Made by a program: the position numbers and the translations under genes
Notes under the pieces: model-generated
What the model saw: the letters and a program-made list of their open reading frames with translations, nothing else
Told to the model about the DNA's origin: nothing
Database searches by the model: none
Shown: positions 1-8,807 of the stretch, in pieces
Position numbering within the stretch: position 1 is the first letter of the stretch
How the letters are laid out: each line of letters starts with the position of its first letter
From: Leptothermofonsia sichuanensis E412
Lineage (GTDB): Bacteria; Cyanobacteriota; Cyanobacteriia; Leptolyngbyales; Leptolyngbyaceae
DNA length: 64,000 nt
Reading direction: 5' to 3'
NCBI RefSeq assembly: GCF_019891175.1
Contig: NZ_CP072600.1
Location: forward strand, 4,092,001 to 4,156,000

Positions 1-98
1 CTGATGGCGGGGGTAAATGCAGGCACTGAAGTTTACCTGCTTGATTCAACCCAGGATGCGATCGCCCAGATCACCAATACCTTAATGGGACGGGAAGG

Positions 99-1230
99 TA
101 TACCTTGTCAGGGTATAGTTTTTACTTGTTTAAAGGACTGAAAACGCAAGGTTAACAGTGAATCTAACTCAGGTTTATACGTCGTATGACACTGGTTGAG
201 ACAAGCAGTAATCGCCTCCTTAAATGCAGAGAAGTCAGCATAATAAATCGAATATAAGCATTGCTTCTTGACAAACTTCCACAAGCGCTCAATCAAGTTG
301 AGATTGGGAGAATAGACCGTTAGATACAACAACTCAATGTTCAATGATTGAGCCAACTCCATCACAATCGCACACTTCTGATACCGAGCGTTATCCAACA
401 CAAGCGTAATCGGAATGTCTAATCCCAGAGCTGCCAGTTTGTGCAGTAATTCACAGACACTTTGAGCGTTGATATAAGTCTCATTGGTGACGGTGATTAA
501 CGCATGAGTCACGGCGTTGAGGGCCCCTAAGACATTGAACCGTTGCCTTCCTGCCCCCGACTTGATAAACAAGCGTTCAAAGCACCACAAAAACCCTAAG
601 TAGGCCCCCAGAACAAAATGGGCAGCATCGACAAAGAAGACGGCTCTCTGACCTGCTTTTGCCTCTTGCAGTCGTGGGTCTAGTTTTTTTGACGAACTCC
701 TCCTGCGCTTCTACATCAGCTTTGGCGGGCAACATCCCCACTCGCCGACAACGCATCCCCATCGATTTGAGAAACACCCTCACTTGCTCCCGACTACGGA
801 CAATACCAGTCAGTTCTTCGATCTTGGCGCAAGCCTGCGCTAGGGTCTTTGGAGGATTTGCCCGGAAGTATGCTTCCAAAGTCTGTTGATGTTGTTTCAG
901 TTCACTCTGGGGTCGATAAAAGGTCAATTCTTTGAGATTGCCGATCCCCCCAGTTTCATAATCTCGCAGATAGCTCAACAACGTTGGTTTTGTCACCCGA
1001 AGCAACCGGGTAATTTCCTGATGCGAGTATCCTTGACTTTTGAGATACAACGCTTCCATTTTTTGTTGCACACGCGGATGTGGATGGTGAAAGCGTTCGT
1101 AATGTAGTTGCTCAATCTCTTCGGCACTAAAGCTCAGTTGGATCATTGGGAGGCACCGTGCTCAACACTCAACGGTCTACCTCATTTCTACTTTATCTAG
1201 AGGGTAAAATCTATACCCCGGCAAAGTATA
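99..1230 (-). mobile_element. IS630-family insertion sequence, copy 1
   Basis: The ends are imperfect inverted repeats of about 20 bp, TATACCTTGTCAGGGTATAG at 99-118 and CTATACCCCGGCAAAGTATA at 1211-1230, both bounded by TA, the target duplicated by IS630/Tc1-mariner elements. The body is nearly identical to the inverted copy at 4151-5283 but one base shorter (T7 at 684-690 against A8 in copy 2). It splits the DUF4347 codons, and removing it restores the host frame. Coordinates include the flanking TA dinucleotides. Confidence 0.93.
108..1146 (-). pseudogene. IS630-family transposase, frameshifted copy
   Basis: The N-terminal part starts at 1146 (MIQLSFSAEE) and holds a helix-turn-helix region (YSHQEITRLLRVTKPTLLSYL). 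The catalytic part ends at 108 and carries DDE-type residues (FVDAAHF, LVLDNARYQ, NLIERLWK). At 684-690 the run is only seven T (A7 on the coding strand), so the first frame runs on out of register for 189 residues, and a -1 slip would not reach the catalytic frame. The equivalent site in copy 2 has A8 and does allow it. This copy is therefore probably inactive unless rescued by a +1 shift or unless the homopolymer was miscalled. One Ile/Val difference (KCAIVME against KCAVVME) also separates the copies. Confidence 0.8.
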
Positions 1231-2069
1231 TTTCCAGCATCCACATTGTTTCCCACGGAGAAGCGGGCGGCATTCGCCTGGGCAGCGACTGGCTGAACCT
1301 CAACAGCCTGCAAACCTACGCCAGCCAGCTCCAGTCCTGGGGTACTGCCCTGACGGAGGATGCGGATATTTTGCTCTATGGCTGTAATGTGGCAGAAGGC
1401 GAACTGGGTCAGGCTTTTGTGCAAATCATGAGCCAGTTGACCGGGGCAGATATTGCCGCCTCCAGTAACCTGACTGGGAGTGCTGCTCTGGGAGGAGACT
1501 GGGTACTGGAAGTGAATACAGGCAACATCGAGGCATTATTACCGTTTGCATCCAGTGTCCTGGTCAATTACGGGTCAATTTTACCTGTTGGACCCGACGG
1601 CTTTGGCTACATCGCAGCATCTACTCAGCTTCAGTTAATTGACCTGGTGCCAGGCGCTCCCGATGTATTTAATACGGGTCTGGTAGGAGATGACCCCCCG
1701 GTCTTCCAATTGATCTGGGAAGCAATACCTTCCGCTTCTATGGGCAGAGCTACACCGGAAACAATCAACTGTTTGTCAGTGCCAATGGACTGATTACCTT
1801 TGGTAGCGGTAACTCTGCTTTTTCAAATACTGATTTCACTTCTAGCCCTACTCAGGCGGCGATCGCCCCTGTCTGGGATGACTGGAGAGCAGATAACGGC
1901 GGCAGCGTTCTTTATCAGTTCCGGGATTTAAACGGCGATGGCACTAACGACGAATTGATTATTGAATGGAGCACTGTTCCTCACTTCAGTAACGTGCCAG
2001 CCGGCAATGCAACCTTCCAGGCAATCCTTGAACTGAATACTGGGTCAGCCAATGGCAATATTATCTTCA

Positions 2070-2111
2070 ACTACCCCCTTCATCAACACTCCAGTTGATG
2101 AAGGGGGTAGT
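2070..2111. repeat. Perfect 18-bp inverted repeat inside the decayed surface-protein gene
   Basis: ACTACCCCCTTCATCAAC at 2070-2087 is followed by a 6-base loop and its exact reverse complement at 2094-2111. It sits exactly where the frame changes from the beta-rich module to the cadherin-like part. A perfect palindrome at a frameshift fits a template-switch mutation that turned an imperfect palindrome into a perfect one. That mechanism is inferred. Confidence 0.8.
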
Positions 2112-2235
2112 GCCACTGTGGCCATCAAAGCCGCTGACGCCCAGGGTAATAACCGGTTGCTGGTGGCTCTGAATACAACCGCTTCTCCCTATGTCGGTAC
2201 GGGTAGAGCCGTTCTGATTACAAACCGGGTGCCTA

Positions 2236-3480
2236 TTATTGACCTTGATGGCGATCAATCTCAAGCTACCAGTGGCATCGGCTACGCCACCGTATTTAAC
2301 GAAGGTGGTGGTGCTGTTTCCATCGTGGACAGCAATAATCTCCTCATCATCGATCCGGATAGCCCCAATCTGACATCTGCAACCATCACGCTTACCAATC
2401 GTCCCGATGGAATTGCAGAAGTACTGGCGATCGACACCACTGGCACTAACATTACTGCCAGTTATGATCCTGGAACAGGTATTTTGTCCCTGACGGGGAG
2501 TGACACTGTTGCTAACTATCAACAGGTGCTGCGCAGCATCACCTACAACAACACTTCAGCAAACCCAAATGCAACGACTCGTATCATTACGTTTGTCGTC
2601 AGTGATGGAAGCTATACCAGTCCGTTAGCGTCTACCACACTGGGTATCAATGCGCCTACCGTTGATCTGAATGGGGATGCCAGCGGTATTGACTACTTCA
2701 CCTTCTTCCCCGGTGGTTCAGCCGTGGCGGCAGTCGATAGGCTGAATCTGACAGTCAGTGACCCTAACGATCCAACCCTTTCTTCGGCGACCGTCACTAT
2801 TACCAACCTGCGCAATATTGGCTCAGAAATTCTGGCGGCGAATACAGATGGCACAGCCATTGTCGCCAGCTATAACCCCTCAACAGGGGTACTTAGTCTG
2901 ACAGGCTCAGATACTGTTGCTAACTATCAACAGGTGCTGCGCAGCATCACCTACAACAATACGGCGGGCAACCCGGATACCCGCGATCGCCTGATCAGCT
3001 TTGTGGCAAACGATGGCACCAACAATAGTCCGGCTGCGATAACGACTTTGCGGTATGGCGCTCCACCCGCTCCCTTACTGGATCTAAATGGACCTGGTGC
3101 TGGGATTAACTTCAGCACTACCTTCACTGAAGGCGGCGGAGCAGTTGCGATCGTGAACACTTCCGAACTGACCTTAACGGATGCAGATAGTATCAATCTG
3201 GCTTCTGCCACAATTACGCTGACCAACCGCCCGGACGGAGTTGCAGAAGTACTTGCCGCTAATACAGCAGGAACCAATATTACTGCCAGTTACAATGCTG
3301 CAACAGGTGTTCTGTCCCTCAGTGGTAGCGACACCGTTGGAAATTATCAACAGGTACTCCGCACCCTGACTTACAACAATACTTCCCCCAGTCCTTCTAC
3401 CACTGCCAGGTCGATTACATTTGTTGTGAACGATGGCATCAGCAATAGTGCGGTTGCAACAACCACGCTGTCCATCAACG
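2236..3480 (+). repeat. Three tandem cadherin-like repeats, each about 400 bp
   Basis: Three units of roughly 130 codons each begin with an (I/V/L)DLNGD-like motif, pass through a SATITLTNRPDG-like strand, and close with GSDTVANYQQVLRSITYNN and a FVVSDG-like strand. Units 1 and 2 share an almost identical stretch of about 45 bases (around 2508 and 2923). Unit 3 is more diverged. This suggests recent duplication or gene conversion of units 1 and 2. They are part of the broken gene at 1-4150. Confidence 0.8.
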
Positions 3481-4234
3481 CATCACCTGCCGGTATCAGC
3501 ATTAACGATGTCCAGGCATAGCGAAGGAACCTGTGGTAACAAAACTTATACCTTCACAGTCAGCCTATCTAAGGCAAGCAGTGAAACCATTACCGTAAAC
3601 TATACGACGGTTGATGGTACAGCAACGATTGCTGATAACGACTATGCTCTGGCTAATGGTACTCTCACCTTTGCCCCCGGCGAACTCAGCAAGACAATCA
3701 ACGTGACGGTCTTTGGTGACAGCAAACTGGAAGGCACTGAAACCTTCTCAGTTAATTTGTCCAATGTATCGGGGAATGCCCTTCTCATCAAAGACTTTGG
3801 GACTGGCATCATTGCCGATGATGATGGCAACGGACCCGACTTCAACCTGGATGGCAATGTGGACTTCCTCTGGCGCACCAACCAGTTCAGCCAAACCGGC
3901 ATCTGGTTGATGAATGGCACTTCCATCGCCTCCGTTGCCAACCTGCCCGCTGTCGATTCCAACTGGGAAATTGAAGGCATGGCTGACTTCAATGACGACG
4001 GTTTCACCGACATTTTGTGGCGCAATAAGCAAACCACCCAGGTGGGGCTGTGGTTGATGAATGGCACCACGATCGCCTCCATCGTTGACTATGGACAGTT
4101 GGGTGGCTGGCGCGTAGAAAAGATTGCTGACTTTAGCGGCGACAACCAGGTATACTTTGCCGGGGTATAGATTTTACCCTCTAGATAAAGTAGAAATGAG
4201 GTAGACCGTTGAGTGTTGAGCACGGTGCCTCCCA

Positions 4235-5274
4235 ATGATCCAACTGAGCTTTAGTGCCGAAGAGATTGAGCAACTACATTACGAACGCTTTCACCATCCA
4301 CATCCGCGTGTGCAACAAAAAATGGAAGCGTTGTATCTCAAAAGTCAAGGATACTCGCATCAGGAAATTACCCGGTTGCTTCGGGTGACAAAACCAACGT
4401 TGTTGAGCTATCTGCGAGATTATGAAACTGGGGGGATCGGCAATCTCAAAGAATTGACCTTTTATCGACCCCAGAGTGAACTGAAACAACATCAACAGAC
4501 TTTGGAAGCATACTTCCGGGCAAATCCTCCAAAGACCCTAGCGCAGGCTTGCGCCAAGATCGAAGAACTGACTGGTATTGTCCGTAGTCGGGAGCAAGTG
4601 AGGGTGTTTCTCAAATCGATGGGGATGCGTTGTCGGCGAGTGGGGATGTTGCCCGCCAAAGCTGATGTAGAAGCGCAGGAGGAGTTCGTCAAAAAAAACT
4701 AGACCCACGACTGCAAGAGGCAAAAGCAGGTCAGAGAGCCGTCTTCTTTGTCGATGCTGCCCATTTTGTTCTGGGGGCCTACTTAGGGTTTTTGTGGTGC
4801 TTTGAACGCTTGTTTATCAAGTCGGGGGCAGGAAGGCAACGGTTCAATGTCTTAGGGGCCCTCAACGCCGTGACTCATGCGTTAATCACCGTCACCAATG
4901 AGACTTATATCAACGCTCAAAGTGTCTGTGAATTACTGCACAAACTGGCAGCTCTGGGATTAGACATTCCGATTACGCTTGTGTTGGATAACGCTCGGTA
5001 TCAGAAGTGTGCGGTTGTGATGGAGTTGGCTCAATCATTGAACATTGAGTTGTTGTATCTAACGGTCTATTCTCCCAATCTCAACTTGATTGAGCGCTTG
5101 TGGAAGTTTGTCAAGAAGCAATGCTTATATTCGATTTATTATGCTGACTTCTCTGCATTTAAGGAGGCGATTACTGCTTGTCTCAACCAGTGTCATACGA
5201 CGTATAAACCTGAGTTAGATTCACTGTTAACCTTGCGTTTTCAGTCCTTTAAACAAGTAAAAACTATACCCTGA
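4235..5274 (+). CDS. IS630-family transposase, made by -1 frameshifting
   Basis: Cut-and-paste DDE transposase of the IS630/Tc1-mariner superfamily. Frame A (4235-4702, 155 codons) encodes the N-terminal helix-turn-helix DNA-binding region. Frame B, in -1 register, runs to 5274 and holds the catalytic core: first Asp in FFVDAAHF, second in LVLDNARYQ, Glu in NLIERLWK. The frames meet at A8, where A AAA AAC (4693-4699) is directly followed by TAG, a canonical -1 slippery site. The fused protein would be about 346 residues, normal for the family. Frame A alone would be a DNA-binding fragment that may act as a repressor (inference). Confidence 0.88.
4693..4702 (+). promoter_or_regulatory. Programmed -1 ribosomal frameshift site
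   Basis: The heptamer A AAA AAC in the transposase frame is followed immediately by the TAG stop of frame A. Slipping back one base opens CTA GAC CCA, which continues as the catalytic frame. The matching place in copy 1 has lost one A. Confidence 0.8.
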
Positions 5275-5411
5275 CAAGGTATAGCTCATCGAGACTTTCT
5301 TTGACTTTAACCGAGGTGACTCCAGCCATTGCAGAGGGAATCTAAACTACCCTCTCAGTCTACTCTATTTGCCCTATATCCAATTTAAATCGGTATCAGA
5401 TTATTGAAGCA

Positions 5412-5434
5412 GAGGACAGGGGATAGGGGACAGG
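5412..5434. repeat. Short tandem heptamer repeat
   Basis: Degenerate GGGGACA-like heptamers (GAGGACAGGGGATAGGGG and on) lie in the spacer between the second insertion sequence and the transporter gene. Such heptamer tracts are typical of filamentous cyanobacterial spacers. No function can be read from them. Confidence 0.6.
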
Positions 5435-5461
5435 AAGCCAGAGACAAACTCGCGCTCTTCT

Positions 5462-6172
5462 TTACCTCCCCAGCAAACTCAATGTTTCATTCTCCAGCAG
5501 GATATAGATTCCCAGCCCTACTAAAATGACGGGAACCAGAGTATCACCATAGCGGTTCAGGGCACGAGCAGTGATTGGGTGCTGGGTAAGACTGAACGCC
5601 AGTAAGCACCAGATACCCGCCATCAGGAAGAAAGTAATCAGAATGATGACCAGATGGACAGGGGTACTGCTGGCAAATAGAGGGACATAGACGCCAATAT
5701 TATCCCCCCCATTGGCAAAGGTAACGGCAGCAACACTGTAAGTCTGGGGATGGAGCAGGTGGGCGATCGCCCTGCTTAACCCATGAGATTGCTTTTTCCC
5801 GGATCGAGCGTGAGAAACCGGAGCATTTTCAGGTTTACCTTGAGCAGGATCCACTATTCCCTCTACCGCTTCTGATTCGGAGGTTTCAGCCTCTCCATCT
5901 TGTTTCAGCCATTGGCTCACCCCCATCGCGATCGGCACCAGCCCCAACAGTCCAATGATTGGCCTGGGAATCAGCATTCCCCCAAAGAAGCCTGGTAAAC
6001 TCACGAGCACCAGTGCCGTAAATCCCAGATGCAGCCCGCCAACAATGTGTTGCCAGCGGAATCGGATGTTTAACTGGGAGAAAAATATCGTCAGAATCAC
6101 CAGATTATCAATACTGGTCGCGACGAATGCCACCACGCCGGAAATAATGGCTTCCAGTATCCCATCGATCAA
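5462..6172 (-). CDS. CadD-like cadmium resistance / divalent cation transporter family protein
   Basis: An integral membrane protein of 236 residues that matches the CadD family pattern: an N-terminal helix with VAFVATSIDNLVILTIFFSQ, followed by helices near residues 36-62, 68-88, 135-160, 165-190 and 205-230. A hydrophilic loop at about 90-130 (charged, KQDGEAETSESEAVEG) splits the protein into two halves. The second half repeats the TSIDN-like motif as FANGGDNIGVYVPLF. Paired Asp-Asn motifs of this kind occur in CadD and related LysE-superfamily exporters, so efflux of cadmium or another cation is likely, but the substrate cannot be told. It ends the minus-strand run mlaF-like, mlaD-like, cadD-like, 42 bp after the MCE gene. 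Confidence 0.8.
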   Translation of the reverse strand: MIDGILEAIISGVVAFVATSIDNLVILTIFFSQLNIRFRWQHIVGGLHLGFTALVLVSLPGFFGGMLIPRPIIGLLGLVPIAMGVSQWLKQDGEAETSESEAVEGIVDPAQGKPENAPVSHARSGKKQSHGLSRAIAHLLHPQTYSVAAVTFANGGDNIGVYVPLFASSTPVHLVIILITFFLMAGIWCLLAFSLTQHPITARALNRYGDTLVPVILVGLGIYILLENETLSLLGR

Positions 6173-6214
6173 ATTAAATTTCTCCGGTAAGAGGGCACGC
6201 AGGAAATCACATTC

Positions 6215-7429
6215 CTAAGGGTGTTGGGGTTTGGCCGCAGGAGGGGTGGTTGATGGGGGTGAATCAATCAAGAGTCCTGGCGACTGGGGGGCAGCGGAGG
6301 TGGAATTGAGTGCTGCCATTGGCGCTAAAAACTGAGCATAGTAAGCCTGCTGGTTAAGTTGCCGGGTGGAAGATACGAGGTTGCTCAACCCGTTGACCAG
6401 TCGACGCAGGTTTTCTCGAAAAGTGGGATCACCCGTCAGTTCATCCAGATCGGCGGTGATTTTCTGGGCATTCTGAAAGGTGGAGCGGGCAGAGTCCAGG
6501 GTTTGTTGCAAAGCAAGAATATTGGCAGGGCTGTTGAGCGCCTTAGAAGCATCCCGCAGGCTGGCAGATGCCTCTGCCGCATTCGCTGCCAGCACTTCCA
6601 GGTTTTGAATCAGTTGCCCCTGCTGAACCCGGCTCACAATGGGGTCGAGGTTTGCGGTGGTTGTTCGCAGTTGTGCCGTAATCTGGTTGATGTTATCCAG
6701 GGTGCTAATCAGGGTTGACCGATTGCTGATCAATAGCTGGTTCACTTCATCTGCGGTCACCCCCAGCTTATTGGATGCCTGAGTAATGGACCGGGCTGCC
6801 CCGGAGAACGTCGAGATTTCCTGCCTGGCAACTTCTGCCGTTTCCCCAAACTCGCGGCTGAGTTTAGCCACTTCCAGGGCGGCTTCAGCCGTGTTTTTGG
6901 CCACAGCATTCACGTTCTCAAAGAACTTGGGATCGCTGTATACGTCAGCAAATCGGGTAGAAGCCCGGATTAGCTCATCCACACTCACACCAATTTGCCC
7001 GGGGAGGCGATCGCCATTACAGATGATTAGATTGCTGTCACAGTCAGGGTCCAGTGGGGTTGCTTTCACCACGGTTGCTAGGGGTTTGGTCGGGTTGATT
7101 TGGATGAAGGTACTTCCCAACAGCCCCGACTGGCTGGCTTCGACAATGACTGTCCTGGGAATGATGAGGTCGGCAGGAAAAATTTCAATATCGACTTCAA
7201 CCCCGTTGGGACCTGGTCGAGTGGCCGTAATCCGCCCGACGTTGACCCCCCGGTAGCGCACCTGGGCACCCACTTCTAAACCTGCAATGTTGGCAAATTC
7301 AACAATGATTCTGAAACTGCGTTGTCCCAGGGTTAGTCCGCGTAGCCACAGAATTAGCCCGGCAAAAAGACCGAGTCCTAAGAGGATGAGCAATCCTACA
7401 GAGCCTTCCCGAACTGTTCGCGATCGCAT
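6215..7429 (-). CDS. MlaD-family MCE-domain protein, lipid transport ABC system
   Basis: A 404-residue protein with one N-terminal transmembrane helix (about residues 10-30, VGLLILLGLGLFAGLILWL), an MCE domain (about 38-120, FANIAGLEVGAQVRYRGVNVGRI, then GLLGSTFIQI) and a long predicted helical region (about 150-370) rich in Ala, Gln and Asn. The tail is Pro- and Thr-rich. MCE proteins are substrate-binding parts of lipid-transporting ABC importers (bacterial Mla, chloroplast TGD2) anchored in the inner membrane. The ATPase gene lies 112 bp upstream on the same strand, so the two probably work together. The permease (MlaE/TGD1 type) is not next to them, which is common in cyanobacteria. Confidence 0.88.
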   Translation of the reverse strand: MRSRTVREGSVGLLILLGLGLFAGLILWLRGLTLGQRSFRIIVEFANIAGLEVGAQVRYRGVNVGRITATRPGPNGVEVDIEIFPADLIIPRTVIVEASQSGLLGSTFIQINPTKPLATVVKATPLDPDCDSNLIICNGDRLPGQIGVSVDELIRASTRFADVYSDPKFFENVNAVAKNTAEAALEVAKLSREFGETAEVARQEISTFSGAARSITQASNKLGVTADEVNQLLISNRSTLISTLDNINQITAQLRTTTANLDPIVSRVQQGQLIQNLEVLAANAAEASASLRDASKALNSPANILALQQTLDSARSTFQNAQKITADLDELTGDPTFRENLRRLVNGLSNLVSSTRQLNQQAYYAQFLAPMAALNSTSAAPQSPGLLIDSPPSTTPPAAKPQHP

Positions 7430-7541
7430 TGTTTAAACCTCCCTGCTATTGCTCACCTGTCAACCAAAAATGACAGCTATTCAATCCTACAAGGAAGACC
7501 TGAGAGATTTGGCAAGTTTCCAGTAGAGCAGAGTTCGGGCA

Positions 7542-8324
7542 CTAGCCAATCACCTGAATCGGACCTTCAACTTTCCCACTAAAAAACTGCCGGATCAGCG
7601 GGTTATCGGTGGAATTGACTGCATCAACGGCTCCCTCCCACTGCACTTTTCCCTGATAGAGAAACACAACCCGATCCGTTGTCCGACGGATGGTACTGTC
7701 CTGGTGAGTCACCATGACATAGGTCCCACATCCACCCTGGACACATTGCAACTGGCGAATCAAGTCTTCAATCACAGTAGAGGCGATGGGATCAAGTCCA
7801 GCTGTGGGTTCATCGTAGAGCAACACTTCAGGGGTGTCTTTCGGGTTGTCGGGGTTGGACATAATGGCGCGGGCAAAGCTAACTCGCTTGCGCATCCCAC
7901 CCGAAAGTTCTGCTGGGAAGCGATCGCTGATACCTGAGAGTCCCACCATTTCCAACCGTTGCTCAACCAGTTCCCGAATTTGTCGTCGAGACAGTTTTGA
8001 GTGCTGGTACAGCAAAAAACCAACATTTTCATCCACCGTCAACGAATCAAACAAGGCCGCCTGCTGAAACACCATCCCAATGCCAATTGGATCCTCTGAA
8101 TCATCGATCAAGCCCTGCCGTCGCTGCCCCTGGACATACACTTCTCCCGCATCGGGAGCCAGCAGCCCGGCAATAATTCGGAGGACGGTAGACTTGCCAG
8201 TCCCCGACGGACCAATAATACCCAGTGCCTCGCCCCGGTAAATGGTCAAGTCAATGTTGTCCAGCACAACGTTGCTGCCAAATGACTTAGAGACTCCCTT
8301 TAATTCAATCAGCGGTTCAGCCAT
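7542..8324 (-). CDS. MlaF-like ABC transporter ATP-binding protein
   Basis: ABC ATPase of 260 residues from the ATG at 8322-8324 (MAEPLIELKGVSKSFG). A longer frame upstream adds 18 unlikely residues. Walker A is GPSGTGKST (about residues 37-45), the Q-loop is VFQQAALFDSLTV, the signature is LSGGMRKRVSFARA, Walker B is VLLYDEPTAGLD, and the switch His is VTHQ. The LSGGMRKR signature and the FDSLTVDENV segment are typical of MlaF/TGD3-type ATPases. With the adjacent MCE gene it likely powers phospholipid movement between membranes. Whether import or export cannot be read from sequence. Confidence 0.9.
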   Translation of the reverse strand: MAEPLIELKGVSKSFGSNVVLDNIDLTIYRGEALGIIGPSGTGKSTVLRIIAGLLAPDAGEVYVQGQRRQGLIDDSEDPIGIGMVFQQAALFDSLTVDENVGFLLYQHSKLSRRQIRELVEQRLEMVGLSGISDRFPAELSGGMRKRVSFARAIMSNPDNPKDTPEVLLYDEPTAGLDPIASTVIEDLIRQLQCVQGGCGTYVMVTHQDSTIRRTTDRVVFLYQGKVQWEGAVDAVNSTDNPLIRQFFSGKVEGPIQVIG

Positions 8325-8807
8325 TGGTGGTGTGGAGCAGCGTAACCATAACCAGTCTAATCTGACAGAAACTGGCATTTCAGCCTGGAGACGCCTTTAT
8401 AGCACGGAACAGGGAACAGGGAACAGGGAACAGGGTCAGAAGAACAGCATTACAGGGGTTTGCGATCGCGAACGTGTCTTGACCCTCATGGCGATCGCTA
8501 TAAAAAACTTTTACCTTATCATGGGCGTCTGGTACTCCATCAGCCTTAAGAAGTAAATCCAGCAATATCAGATTCTAGGACCTTATCAGACCTTCACTCA
8601 GAGAAAAAACCTTCCATTCCTGTACCGGCACCTCGCTTGATGGAACGTTGTCAGTAAAAACATGGCCCATATGATGAAGGGTGGACTAAAATCTCCTGGA
8701 TTCTGGCGACAGGTTCCTGACTCTCCAAAACGCAAATGGTATCTTTAATCAGGAATCAGGTCGTCTGTTCACTGGCATCTCCGTTCTTACCCTGTTAGGG
8801 GCTAACC
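8325..8807. other. Gene-free spacer of 483 bp between divergent genes
   Basis: It separates the minus-strand lipid ABC genes from the plus-strand YvcK-like gene and must hold both promoters. It contains four copies of the heptamer GGAACAG at 8406-8433 and HIP1 or near-HIP1 sites near 8463 and 8491. I found no convincing small gene or terminator. Confidence 0.6.
8406..8435. repeat. GGAACAG heptamer tandem repeat, four units
   Basis: Four perfect copies of GGAACAG, a typical cyanobacterial short tandem repeat tract, about 80 bp upstream of the ATPase start. Copy number probably varies between strains. Confidence 0.85.

Larger units (their letters stand above)
1..4150 (+). pseudogene. Broken DUF4347 / cadherin-like / Calx-beta / FG-GAP surface protein gene (5' partial)
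   Basis: Reading frame 1 at the window edge encodes the first half of a DUF4347 domain and continues at 1231 with the second half (IHIVSHGEAG, LLYGCNVAEG). Removing the element at 99-1230 with one TA copy restores the frame exactly (GREG-ISSIHIVSHGE). Downstream come a beta-rich module (about 1700-2070), three cadherin-like repeats (about 2236-3480), a Calx-beta domain (about 3530-3810) and FG-GAP type repeats (DFNLDGNVDFLWR, about 3840-4150). The frame breaks three times: near the C6 run at 1694-1699, near the C5 run at 2073-2077, and near 3510-3530. A second element interrupts it at 4151. Past that copy (5284 on) no frame continues for long, although one reads LTLTEVTPAIAEGI then stop. Family members are large secreted or surface proteins. 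Three frameshifts plus two insertions make it a decayed gene, unless some indels are sequencing errors in C runs. Confidence 0.85.
4151..5283 (+). mobile_element. IS630-family insertion sequence, copy 2
   Basis: Terminal inverted repeats are TATACTTTGCCGGGGTATAG (4151-4170) and CTATACCCTGACAAGGTATA (5264-5283), bounded by TA. It lies opposite to copy 1 (99-1230) and is inserted into the FG-GAP repeat region of the same gene. The left flank reads in frame (VEKIADFSGDNQ). The right flank gives VAHRDFL then stop, so the host gene was already frameshifted or ended near here. This copy looks intact. Confidence 0.93.

Noticed and set aside
1146-1793. A 215-codon frame beginning inside insertion sequence copy 1 and ending in the surface gene
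   Set aside because: Its first 28 codons come from the element; the real gene starts upstream of the window and is frameshifted near 1694.
99-5283. A compound transposon carrying resistance genes
   Set aside because: The DNA between the copies is only surface-gene sequence, and each copy has its own target site in that gene, so they are independent insertions.
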